A stretch of 64,000 bases of DNA from AC-38 sp033856025 (lineage in GTDB: Bacteria; Actinomycetota; Thermoleophilia; Solirubrobacterales; Solirubrobacteraceae): positions 1 through 64,000 of the forward strand of contig JAWVFQ010000025.1 in assembly GCA_033856025.1 (NCBI GenBank). The letters are read 5' to 3'. Numbering within the stretch: the stretch's first letter is position 1; each line of letters begins with the position of its first letter. The position numbers were made by a program, and so were the translations under genes. Below, piece by piece: positions 25,840-33,034 of the stretch. The notes below the pieces were generated by a model. It made no database searches. It saw only the letters and a program-made list of their open reading frames with translations, and was not told where the DNA came from.

Positions 25840-28548
25840 ATGTCCCTGACTCTCCGCATTCGGGCCGCCGCGGTCACCGCCGTCGGGCTGGCCGCCTGCA
25901 TCGGGCCCGCCACGGCGCACGCCGCGGTCGGCGTGCAGCACGTGCAGGCCACCATGGCCGAGCTGGGCGGCAACGGCGACGGCCTCGTGGCCCCCGGCGA
26001 GTCCTTCTCCCTGACGGAGCGCATCCGCCACGCCGACGTGGCGCCGCAGCTGACCCACGTCGTCGGCTCGCTGGACTACGACTCGGGCGTGGTCGTCGAG
26101 GGCGGCCGGCGCTTCGTCCCCGACGCCGGCGCGCCGCTGGTGACGCTGGCCAACTCCGTCTCGGGCTACCCCAACATGGCCGCGGGCGGGGAGTCCGACA
26201 ACCAGAGCGCCTTCACCGGGACGCTCTCGGCCGCCGCGGACTGCGGGGTCAGCCTCAACTTCGTCCTGGGCGTCACCACCGACCAGGGCAACGCGCAGGT
26301 GCCGTTCACGGTGCCCACCGGCGCCGTGGGCCCGAGCCTGGCCCGCGAGAGCGCCGACGTGCCCGTCACCGTGCCCGACCTGACCACCGCGAGCTCCGAC
26401 CTCCAGATCAACGCGCCCGGGCGCGTGAAGGGCGTCGCCGTGCACATCGGCTCGCTCCAGCACTCGCGCACGGGCGACGTGAAGATCGAGCTGGTCTCGC
26501 CCGGCGGCACGTCGGTCGTGCTCGTCAACTCGCGCGGCGACAACGGCCAGGACTTCACCAACACCACCTTCTCGGACTCCGCCACGGACTCCGTCGCCGG
26601 CGCGTCCGCGCCCTTCACCGGGACCTACCGCCCCGAGGAGCCGCTGTCCAAGCTCGCGGGACGCATCCAGCAGGGGACGTGGAAGCTGCGCGTCACCGAC
26701 CAGCAGGGGACCCACACCGGGCAGCTGAACTCCTGGGGCATCGACCTCAGCAGCGCCGTGTGCAGCGGCCGGCCGATCGCCACGTTCACGGCCACGCCGA
26801 ACCCCGTGCTCCCCGGCAGCGCGGTGCAGTTCGACGCGTCGGAGTCCACCGATCCCGACGGGACGATCGCCAAGTACGAGTGGGACCTCGACGGCGGAAC
26901 CGACTTCGAGGTCGACGGCGGCACGACGCCCACGCTCTCCCACACCTTCGCCACGCGCGGCAATCGCGCCATCCGCCTGCGCGTGACCGACGACGAGGGC
27001 AACCAGAGCATCTCCACGGTCAGCCTCAGCGTCACGCAGCCCCCCGTGGCCGCGCTGGACGCCAGCCCGGCGTCGCCCCTGACGGGCGACTCGGTGACGC
27101 TGGACGCCATGGACTCGGTGGATCCCGATGGCGAGGCCATCGCGCGCTTCGAGTGGGACGTCGACGGCGACGGCAACTTCGAGCGCGACACCGGCACCAC
27201 CGGCGCGACCCTCGCCCAGTGGGCGACGTCCGGCACCAAGACCGTGCGCGTGCGCGTGACCGACGTGGACGGCGCGACCGACGTGGCCAACCTCGACGTG
27301 GTCGTGCGCAACCGGCCGCCCAGCGCGTCGTTCACGGGTCCCTCGCCGGCCGTGGTCGGCCGGGTCGCCACGTTCAGCGCCGCCGGCTCCACGGACGACG
27401 ACGGCCAGATCGTCAAGCACGAGTGGGACCTCGACGGAAACGGGACCTACGAGACCGACACCGCGGGCATCGCGGACGTCGACCACACCTTCGGCGCCTC
27501 CGGCTCGGTCACCGTGGGCCTGCGCGTCACCGACGACCAGGGCGGGACGGACACGACGACCCTGGTCGTGACCGTCACGCAGGCGCCCGTCGCGGCCTAC
27601 ACGGCGACCGCCAACCCGACCTCGCTGCACCGCGCCGTCGCCTTCGACGCATCCGCCTCCTCCGACCCCGACGGGTCGATCGCCCGCTACGAGTGGGACC
27701 TCGACGGGGACGGCTCGTTCGAGACGGACACCGGTACCACCGGCTCGACCAGCCGGGTCTACGACGCCGGCGGGACCTTTGACACCAAGCTGCGGGTGAC
27801 CGACGACGCGGGCGCCCAGACCGTCCTGGACATCCCCGTGGTGGCGCGCAACCTGGCGCCGACGGCGGCGCTCGCCGTCACCCCCGCGCCGACCACGGCC
27901 GGGCAGGCCGTGACCATGGACGCGGGCGGGTCCGGGGACGCGGACGGAGCGGTCGTCCGCTACGACTGGGACCTCGACGGCAACGGCTCCTACGAGACGA
28001 CGACCAAGACCGTCCCCACGCACGTGCACACCTATCCCAACGCCGGGCGCTTCGCCATCGGCGTGCGGGTGACCGACAACGACGGCGGCGTGGCCACGGC
28101 GACGCGCAGCCTGGTCGTCGGCACCGCCTCGCACCCGGCGGGATCGGGCGGCACGACCACCCCCGGCGGCACCGGCGCCACCAACGGCGGCGGCGCGGGT
28201 GGGGGATCCAACCCCACCGCCGCCTTCGTCGCCAGCGTCACCGGAACGCCGCTCCAGCGCCTGAGCGCGGTCGTCTCGCGCGGCCTGCGCGTGGGCTGCC
28301 GGGCCAATCGCGCGTCGACCTGCCGCATCCGCGTCGAGCTGCCGCGGCCCGGAGGCCGGCGCGTCGTCGTGGCCCGCGCCACCATCGTCCTGCACCGCTC
28401 GGGCGTGCGTTCGGTGCGCGTGCGCCTCGTGCCCGCGGCACGGCGGGTCCTGCGCACCTCGAGCACCGCGACGCTGCTGGTCCGCGGCACCGTCCGCGGC
28501 CAGGGCGCCTCCACCCGCGTGTTCCGCGCCTTCCTGCTGCGCCGCTAG
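25840..28548 (+). CDS. Secreted P-domain and PKD-repeat protein, adhesin-like
   Basis: A 902-residue secreted protein with a signal peptide (residues 1-28, ending AHA). A beta-rich region follows, then a proprotein convertase P-domain (about 175-305; KIELVSPGG and WGIDLSS), five PKD domains of about 90 residues (about 310-760), a Gly/Thr-rich linker and a basic C-terminal domain with two cysteines. Each PKD repeat has a DPDG-like turn and YEWDLDG core. No protease triad is visible, so the P-domain is probably a binding module. It is transcribed divergently from the minor pilins with the same promoter type, suggesting co-regulation with the pilus. No sortase signal or C-terminal membrane anchor seen. 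Confidence 0.82.
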   Translation: MSLTLRIRAAAVTAVGLAACIGPATAHAAVGVQHVQATMAELGGNGDGLVAPGESFSLTERIRHADVAPQLTHVVGSLDYDSGVVVEGGRRFVPDAGAPLVTLANSVSGYPNMAAGGESDNQSAFTGTLSAAADCGVSLNFVLGVTTDQGNAQVPFTVPTGAVGPSLARESADVPVTVPDLTTASSDLQINAPGRVKGVAVHIGSLQHSRTGDVKIELVSPGGTSVVLVNSRGDNGQDFTNTTFSDSATDSVAGASAPFTGTYRPEEPLSKLAGRIQQGTWKLRVTDQQGTHTGQLNSWGIDLSSAVCSGRPIATFTATPNPVLPGSAVQFDASESTDPDGTIAKYEWDLDGGTDFEVDGGTTPTLSHTFATRGNRAIRLRVTDDEGNQSISTVSLSVTQPPVAALDASPASPLTGDSVTLDAMDSVDPDGEAIARFEWDVDGDGNFERDTGTTGATLAQWATSGTKTVRVRVTDVDGATDVANLDVVVRNRPPSASFTGPSPAVVGRVATFSAAGSTDDDGQIVKHEWDLDGNGTYETDTAGIADVDHTFGASGSVTVGLRVTDDQGGTDTTTLVVTVTQAPVAAYTATANPTSLHRAVAFDASASSDPDGSIARYEWDLDGDGSFETDTGTTGSTSRVYDAGGTFDTKLRVTDDAGAQTVLDIPVVARNLAPTAALAVTPAPTTAGQAVTMDAGGSGDADGAVVRYDWDLDGNGSYETTTKTVPTHVHTYPNAGRFAIGVRVTDNDGGVATATRSLVVGTASHPAGSGGTTTPGGTGATNGGGAGGGSNPTAAFVASVTGTPLQRLSAVVSRGLRVGCRANRASTCRIRVELPRPGGRRVVVARATIVLHRSGVRSVRVRLVPAARRVLRTSSTATLLVRGTVRGQGASTRVFRAFLLRR
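26770..28122 (+). repeat. Five tandem PKD-domain repeats
   Basis: Five in-frame units of about 270 bases encoding PKD domains. Each carries a WDLDG or WDVDG core and ends in a VTD-containing strand. Units are diverged at the DNA level, so recent slippage is not indicated. Confidence 0.8.
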
Positions 28549-28561
28549 CTCCGGCTCGGGC

Positions 28562-28990
28562 TCACAGCGGCGGGGCGTCGACCACCAGGCGGCCCACGTC
28601 GCGGCGCGCGCCGACGAGGCGGATCGGGAACGTCCCGCCCCGCTGGGGGAAGAAGTCGAACCGGGCCGGCGTGAAGCTATCCACGGACGCGAAGCGATCG
28701 AGTCCGACCAGCTCCACCTCGTCGGGCGCGGTCGCCCGCACGCGCAGGCGCAGCAGCTGCCCCGGGCGGGCCCGCACCACGGCCGGGCGCGGCGCCGACG
28801 CGTCCACGACCCGCACGTCCTCCGCGGTTCCCGCGGCGGTGCCCCCGCCCGGGGCGCGCGGAGGAGCCGGGGCGGCGGAGGTGGGCGTCGTGGCGGTCCC
28901 CTTGCGCAGCTCGCGGGGCGTCAGCGCCGCGGCGATCGCCCCGGTCGCGAGCAGCACTGCGGCGAGCACGAGCAGGCGGCGGCGAAGCAC
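28562..28990 (-). CDS. Secreted or membrane-anchored cupredoxin-like small protein
   Basis: A 142-residue protein: basic start and hydrophobic signal or anchor (residues 5-22), a Thr/Ala/Pro/Gly linker, and a beta-rich domain of about 85 residues (RPGQLLRLRVRAT, FDFFPQRGGTFPIRL) with the layout of a cupredoxin fold but without copper-binding Cys or a His cluster. Function unknown. GTG start fixed by a -10 element six bases before it. It diverges from the pilA1 leader. Confidence 0.65.
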   Translation of the reverse strand: MLRRRLLVLAAVLLATGAIAAALTPRELRKGTATTPTSAAPAPPRAPGGGTAAGTAEDVRVVDASAPRPAVVRARPGQLLRLRVRATAPDEVELVGLDRFASVDSFTPARFDFFPQRGGTFPIRLVGARRDVGRLVVDAPPL

Positions 28991-28996
28991 CGCAAC

Positions 28997-29002
28997 AGCC
29001 TA
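28997..29002 (-). promoter_or_regulatory. -10 element TAGGCT, leaderless start
   Basis: On the minus strand TAGGCT, six bases, GTG at 28990. Confidence 0.55.
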
Positions 29003-29061
29003 GAGGTGCCCGGGTGGACGAACGTCGGATGCCGGAAATGCAGGAAATTGCGCTTCTGGCG

Positions 29062-29089
29062 TCAAGGTCTGGCGCCGCCCTGCCGATGG
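29062..29089 (+). promoter_or_regulatory. Sigma-28-like promoter of pilA1
   Basis: TCAAG (29062-29066), 15 bases, GCCGATGG (29082-29089). The expected start of transcription, near 29096, is just ahead of the riboswitch aptamer at 29108, which supports both calls. Confidence 0.65.
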
Positions 29090-29107
29090 GGTGGTCAAGC
29101 CAGAACC

Positions 29108-29188
29108 AAGGTGCCAAAGGCAAACCGTCTGTGAAGGCGGGACGCAAAGCCACGGTCCTCCCACCAAGAGGAAGCCGGGCTGCCACCA
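29108..29188 (+). promoter_or_regulatory. Cyclic di-GMP-I (GEMM) riboswitch upstream of pilA1
   Basis: The conserved GEMM-I core is present in order: GGCAAACC (29119-29126); a hairpin CCGTCT-GTGA-AGGCGG with a GNRA tetraloop (29125-29140); GACGCAAAGCC (29141-29151); a second hairpin closed by CGGT/GCCG (29153-29177); and the closing GGGCTGCCACC, whose CACC can pair with GGTG at 29110-29113. GTCCTCC in the second hairpin (29155-29161) is the exact complement of the pilA1 Shine-Dalgarno region GGAGGAC (29265-29271), so ligand binding could free the ribosome site. An ON switch acting on translation is my inference. Confidence 0.9.
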
Positions 29189-29275
29189 GGGTTCGTTCGC
29201 AAGATCTCCGGCGGCATGGAGACCAAGGATCTGGCCAAAGCAGTACCAGGCCATCCAGGTCCAAGGAGGACATAC

Positions 29276-29704
29276 ATGCTGCACAAGATCCGTAGGCGTA
29301 TCGAGGAGGAGAAGGGCTTCACGCTCATCGAGCTCCTCGTCGTCATCCTCATCATCGGCATCCTTGCCGCGATCGCGCTGCCCACGTTCCTGGGTCAGCG
29401 GGCCAAGGGGCAGGACTCCTCGGCGAAGTCGAACGCGCGCAACATGGTGTCGCAGGTCGAGTCCTGCTACGCGACGACCCAGACGTACGCCAGCTGCACC
29501 ACCGCGGCCGGCTCCGAGCTGGACGCCGGTGGCATCTCGAACACCACGGTCGCCGTCAACGGCGCCAGCGGCTTCACGGTCGTCGGCACGTCGGACTCGA
29601 CCAACACGTTCACGATTCAGAAGTCGGCTGACGGCTCCACCATCAGCCGCACGTGCACCCGTCCGAACACCAAGGGCGGCTGCGCGACCGGCGGCACCTG
29701 GTAG
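29276..29704 (+). CDS. pilA: Major type IV pilin, copy 1
   Basis: A 142-residue prepilin: basic leader of 14 residues ending KG, then FTLIELLVVILIIGILAAIA, a perfect class IVa helix with Glu+5. The globular domain has conserved cysteines (SCYATTQTYASC and CTRPNTKGGC), probably two disulfides, and ends GGTW. A strong AGGAGG lies 8 bases before the ATG, in contrast to the leaderless housekeeping genes. Its leader holds a cyclic di-GMP riboswitch and a sigma-28-like promoter. Copy 2 is nearly identical and lies 145 bases downstream. Confidence 0.96.
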   Translation: MLHKIRRRIEEEKGFTLIELLVVILIIGILAAIALPTFLGQRAKGQDSSAKSNARNMVSQVESCYATTQTYASCTTAAGSELDAGGISNTTVAVNGASGFTVVGTSDSTNTFTIQKSADGSTISRTCTRPNTKGGCATGGTW

Positions 29705-29731
29705 TCCGTCGGAACATCCACACGTAGCGTC

Positions 29732-29766
29732 TTCGGGGCGGGCCTTCGGGCCCGCCCCGAACTTTT
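29732..29766 (+). terminator. Strong intrinsic terminator after pilA1
   Basis: An 11-bp GC stem (29734-29744 with 29749-29759) capped by a TTCG tetraloop, extended by T-A pairs and followed by ACTTTTGT. It should stop most transcription before pilA2. Confidence 0.9.
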
Positions 29767-29848
29767 GTCCAGGTGCATCGGCGGCGGGTGGTGTTCGCGG
29801 GCGATCGAGCCGATCCTGGCTCTAAACCAGGCCCAGGAGGAAATCTTC

Positions 29849-30277
29849 ATGATCACCAAGCTCCGCAACCGCATCGAGGACGAGAAGGGGTTCACCCTCA
29901 TCGAGCTCCTCGTCGTCATCCTGATCATCGGCATCCTTGCCGCGATCGCGCTGCCGACGTTCCTCGGCCAGCGCGCCAAGGGGCAGGACTCCTCCGCCAA
30001 GTCGAACGCCCGCAACATGGTCTCCCAGGTGGAGTCCTGCTACGCGACGACTCAGACGTACGCCAGCTGCACCACCGCGGCCGGCTCCGAGCTGGACTCG
30101 GGCGGCATCTCGAACACCACGGTCGCCACCAACGGCGCCAGCGGCTTCACGGTCGTGGCGACCTCGGACTCGACCAACACGTTCACGATCGAGAAGGCGG
30201 CCGACGGGTCGTCGATCTCCCGGACGTGCACGCGGCCCAACACCAAGGGCGGCTGCGCGACCGGCGGAACGTGGTAG
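29849..30277 (+). CDS. pilA: Major type IV pilin, copy 2
   Basis: A 142-residue prepilin with the same leader type (MITKLRNRIEDEKG), helix, cysteines and C-terminus as copy 1; they differ at about 17 positions, mostly in the leader and a few surface residues (for example DAGG/DSGG, QKSADGST/EKAADGSS). AGGAGG lies 8 bases before the ATG. The 145-base spacer holds a terminator but no second riboswitch; a weak GCCGATCC (29809-29816) is the only promoter-like element seen. So the copies are probably regulated differently. Confidence 0.95.
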   Translation: MITKLRNRIEDEKGFTLIELLVVILIIGILAAIALPTFLGQRAKGQDSSAKSNARNMVSQVESCYATTQTYASCTTAAGSELDSGGISNTTVATNGASGFTVVATSDSTNTFTIEKAADGSSISRTCTRPNTKGGCATGGTW

Positions 30278-30304
30278 CGGCGCCGATCCAGCCGTGACGC
30301 TTCG

Positions 30305-30330
30305 CGAGGCGGGCCCGCGGGCCCGCCTCG
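30305..30330 (+). terminator. Hairpin terminator after pilA2
   Basis: An 11-bp GC-rich stem (30305-30315 with 30320-30330) around CGCG; the T-run downstream is weak (GTTTC). Confidence 0.7.
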
Positions 30331-30356
30331 CCGCGTTTCGCGGCCGGTGCGGGGAC

Positions 30357-30362
30357 TAGGCT
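30357..30362 (+). promoter_or_regulatory. -10 element TAGGCT, leaderless start
   Basis: TAGGCT with nine bases to the pilD ATG at 30372. pilD uses the housekeeping pattern rather than the pilus-type motif. Confidence 0.5.
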
Positions 30363-30371
30363 GCGCGCGCC

Positions 30372-31121
30372 ATGGGAATCGCCCTCGCGGCCCTGAGCGG
30401 CCTGGCCCTCGGGTCCTTCCTCAACGTCGTGATCGCGCGGCTCCCCGCCGGGGAGTCGCTGATGCGCCCGGCCTCGCGGTGCCCGCACTGCGGCCACCCG
30501 GTGCGGCCGTGGGACAACGTCCCCGTGGTCTCCTGGCTGCTGCTGCGCGGGCGCTGCCGCGACTGCGGCGCGCCGATCTCCGCGCGCTACCCGCTCGTGG
30601 AGGCGCTGACCGCCGGCCTGTTCGTCGCCGTGGTGCTGGTCAAGGGCGCCGACGAGGACGCGCTGCTGGGGCTGGCGCTCGTCCTCACGCTCGTCCCCGT
30701 GACGTTCATCGACCTCGACCACCGGCTGATCCTCAACCGGATCCTGCTGCCCTCCGCCGTCGCGGCGATCGCCATCCTGGCGGCGACCGACCCCGGCGAG
30801 CTGCCCGAGCACCTGATCGCCGGCGTCGCCGCGGGGGGCTTCTTCCTGCTGGCCGCCGTGGCCTACCCGAGCGGCATGGGCATGGGCGACGTCAAGCTGG
30901 CCGGGACGCTGGGCCTGTACCTCGGGCTCGAGGTGGCTCCGGCGCTCCTGGCGGCGCTGCTCTCCGGCACGCTCGTCGGGGCGGGGATCATGGCCCGCCG
31001 GGGGGCGGCCGAGGGGCGCAAGACGGCCGTGCCGTTCGGGCCGTTCCTGGCCCTGGGCGCGCTCGTAGGGCTGTTCGTGGGCCCCGAGATCCTCGACTGG
31101 TACCGCGACACCTTCCTGTAG
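30372..31121 (+). CDS. pilD: Prepilin peptidase / N-methyltransferase PilD
   Basis: A 249-residue polytopic membrane aspartyl protease that cleaves and N-methylates prepilins. The N-terminal cytoplasmic methyltransferase part has the zinc motif CPHC ... CRDC. Catalytic aspartates are in FIDLDHRLI and GMGDVKL. About seven hydrophobic helices. It lies between its substrates (pilA genes) and pilMNO. Full length. Confidence 0.96.
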   Translation: MGIALAALSGLALGSFLNVVIARLPAGESLMRPASRCPHCGHPVRPWDNVPVVSWLLLRGRCRDCGAPISARYPLVEALTAGLFVAVVLVKGADEDALLGLALVLTLVPVTFIDLDHRLILNRILLPSAVAAIAILAATDPGELPEHLIAGVAAGGFFLLAAVAYPSGMGMGDVKLAGTLGLYLGLEVAPALLAALLSGTLVGAGIMARRGAAEGRKTAVPFGPFLALGALVGLFVGPEILDWYRDTFL

Positions 31122-31157
31122 ATCGGGCGTGGAGAGGCCAAATTCGCGCTGCGGGGC

Positions 31158-31185
31158 TCAAGCCCGGCGGACGAATGGTCGATGC
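31158..31185 (+). promoter_or_regulatory. Sigma-28-like promoter of pilMNO
   Basis: TCAAG (31158-31162), 15 bases, GTCGATGC (31178-31185); same spacing as at pilA1. The pilM ATG is 53 bases further on. Confidence 0.55.
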
Positions 31186-31238
31186 GTGGGGCGTCGGGCG
31201 CACCGGCGTCCGGGCCCCGATCACAACCCCCCCTCCAC

Positions 31239-32312
31239 ATGGCAAGCAAGCGCAACCGCACCATCGTCGGGCTCGACATCGAGCCCAGCCACGTCTCCGC
31301 CGCCGAGGCGACCGTCAACGGCCGTGTCGCCGTGCAGCGGGCCGCCGTGGGCGCTTTGCCCCCCGGCCTCATGCGCGACGGCGAGGTCACCGACGTCGAG
31401 GGCCTGTCCGCCGCCCTGAAGGACTTCTTCGCGGCCCACAAGCTGGGTCGCCGCGTGCGCCTGGGCGTCGCCAACCAGCGCATCGTCGTGCGCCTCATCG
31501 AGCTGCCCCCCGTGGACGACCCCCGCGAGCTGGATGCCGTCGTGCGCTTCCAGGCGCAGGACAACATCCCGATGCCGCTCGATCAGGCTGTCCTCGACTA
31601 CCAGCCCCTGGGCCGCGTCGAGACCCCGCAGGGCGACCGGCTGCGGGTCGTGCTCGTCGCCGCGCGCCGGGACATGATCGACCGGCTGGTCGAGGCCGTG
31701 CGCGGCGCCGGCCTGCGTCCCGAGGGCATCGACCTCTCCGCCTTCGCCATGATCCGCGCGCTGGGCGGCGGCACCGACTTCGCCACCGCGCCCGGCGAGG
31801 TCGTCGCCGGAACGCTCTACGTCAACGTCGCCGGGATGACCAACCTGGCCATCGCCGCCGGGTCGGCCTGCCACTTCACCCGCGTCGCCGCCGTCGGCGT
31901 CGACACGATGGTCGCCGAGCTGTCCGAGCGGCGCGGGCTCACCCTCGAGCACTCCGAGCAGTGGCTCGGCCACGTCGGCCTGGAGTCGCCCGTCGACACC
32001 GTCGAGGGCGATCCGGAGATCGTCTCGGAGGCCCGCTCCGTGCTGGCCGCCGGAGCGGACCGCATCGTCGACGAGATCCGCAACTCCCTGGACTTCTACG
32101 CCGGGCAGGGCGCCTCCGTGACCGTGGGGCGCGCCGTGATCACCGGTCCCGCCGTGTCCATCCCGGGCTTCGTCAGCCAGCTGGGCTCCGGCGTCACCGT
32201 GCCGGTCGAGTCCGGCGTGGTCGCCGAGGCGCAGCCGGGCGCGCTGCACGGGGTCGATCCCGCGCGCGTCACCGTCGCCGCCGGCCTGTCCGCCGGGGAG
32301 GCGGGGGCATGA
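31239..32312 (+). CDS. pilM: Type IV pilus assembly ATPase-fold protein PilM
   Basis: A 357-residue cytoplasmic actin-like protein (SHS2/FtsA fold): N-terminal VGLDIEPSHVSAAEA nucleotide loop, VRFQAQDNIPMPL characteristic of PilM, and phosphate-binding-like GVDTMVAEL. It binds the cytoplasmic tail of PilN and links the alignment complex to PilB/PilC. ATG at 31239 is chosen because the longer frame runs back through the promoter. Overlaps pilN by four bases. Confidence 0.93.
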   Translation: MASKRNRTIVGLDIEPSHVSAAEATVNGRVAVQRAAVGALPPGLMRDGEVTDVEGLSAALKDFFAAHKLGRRVRLGVANQRIVVRLIELPPVDDPRELDAVVRFQAQDNIPMPLDQAVLDYQPLGRVETPQGDRLRVVLVAARRDMIDRLVEAVRGAGLRPEGIDLSAFAMIRALGGGTDFATAPGEVVAGTLYVNVAGMTNLAIAAGSACHFTRVAAVGVDTMVAELSERRGLTLEHSEQWLGHVGLESPVDTVEGDPEIVSEARSVLAAGADRIVDEIRNSLDFYAGQGASVTVGRAVITGPAVSIPGFVSQLGSGVTVPVESGVVAEAQPGALHGVDPARVTVAAGLSAGEAGA

Positions 32313-33034
32313 GGGCCGTCAATCTTCTTCCGGTCGACCATCGCCGTGGCGGCGACGGCTCGGCCACGGGCGCGTACGTCGTCCTGGGCGTGCTCGCCGC
32401 GCTCGTGGTCGTCGTGGGCCTCTACGTGGTCAACGCGAACAGCGTGACGTCGAACCGCTCCAAGCTGGCCAACACCCAGCAGGAGGCCACGAGCCTGGAG
32501 CAGCAGGCGGCCGCGTTCAAGCCCTACGCCGACTTCGCCGGCCTGAGCCAGGCGCGGGTGCAGACCGTGTCCGACCTGGCCAAGAGCCGCTTCGACTGGG
32601 AGCGCGTCATGCACGAGCTCTCGCGCGCCATGCCGGGCGACGTGTGGCTGACCTCGCTGGTCGGCACCGTCAAGCCGGGCGTGACGCTGGAGGGCGCCGG
32701 CGACTCGGGCACCGGGTCGCTGCGCAGCTCGCTGGCGCTGCCCGCCGTCGAGATGGTCGGCTGCACCGAGAGCCAGGCCGCGGTGTCGCGCGTCATGGCG
32801 CGCCTGCGCACGCTCAACGGCGTCGAGCGCGTCTCGCTGGCCGCGTCCGAGAAGTCCGCGGCCGCCAGCGCCGACAACGGCGGCGGCGCCTCGCAGACCG
32901 ATTGCCGCAACGGCAGCTCCCGCTTCCCGCAGTTCCAGATGGTCGTCTTCTTCAAGGCACCGAAGGAACTGACCACGGCGCCCGACGCCTCGGCCGCCGC
33001 GCCCACCACGACTCCGACGGGACAGGTCAAGTGA
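32309..33034 (+). CDS. pilN: Type IV pilus alignment protein PilN
   Basis: A 241-residue bitopic protein. The N-terminal MRAVNLLP is the PilM-binding motif (consensus xINLLPx), followed by one membrane helix (about 24-42), a coiled-coil (about 45-75) and an extracellular ferredoxin-like domain. A Ser/Gly/Ala-rich tail ends the protein. Start overlaps pilM and end overlaps pilO, each by four bases: tight translational coupling. Confidence 0.92.
   Translation: MRAVNLLPVDHRRGGDGSATGAYVVLGVLAALVVVVGLYVVNANSVTSNRSKLANTQQEATSLEQQAAAFKPYADFAGLSQARVQTVSDLAKSRFDWERVMHELSRAMPGDVWLTSLVGTVKPGVTLEGAGDSGTGSLRSSLALPAVEMVGCTESQAAVSRVMARLRTLNGVERVSLAASEKSAAASADNGGGASQTDCRNGSSRFPQFQMVVFFKAPKELTTAPDASAAAPTTTPTGQVK

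Noticed and set aside
29789..29816. Sigma-28-like promoter for pilA2 (GCCGATCC at 29809)
   Set aside because: The -10 part fits but the -35 position (TGGTG) does not match TCAAG; kept only as a remark.
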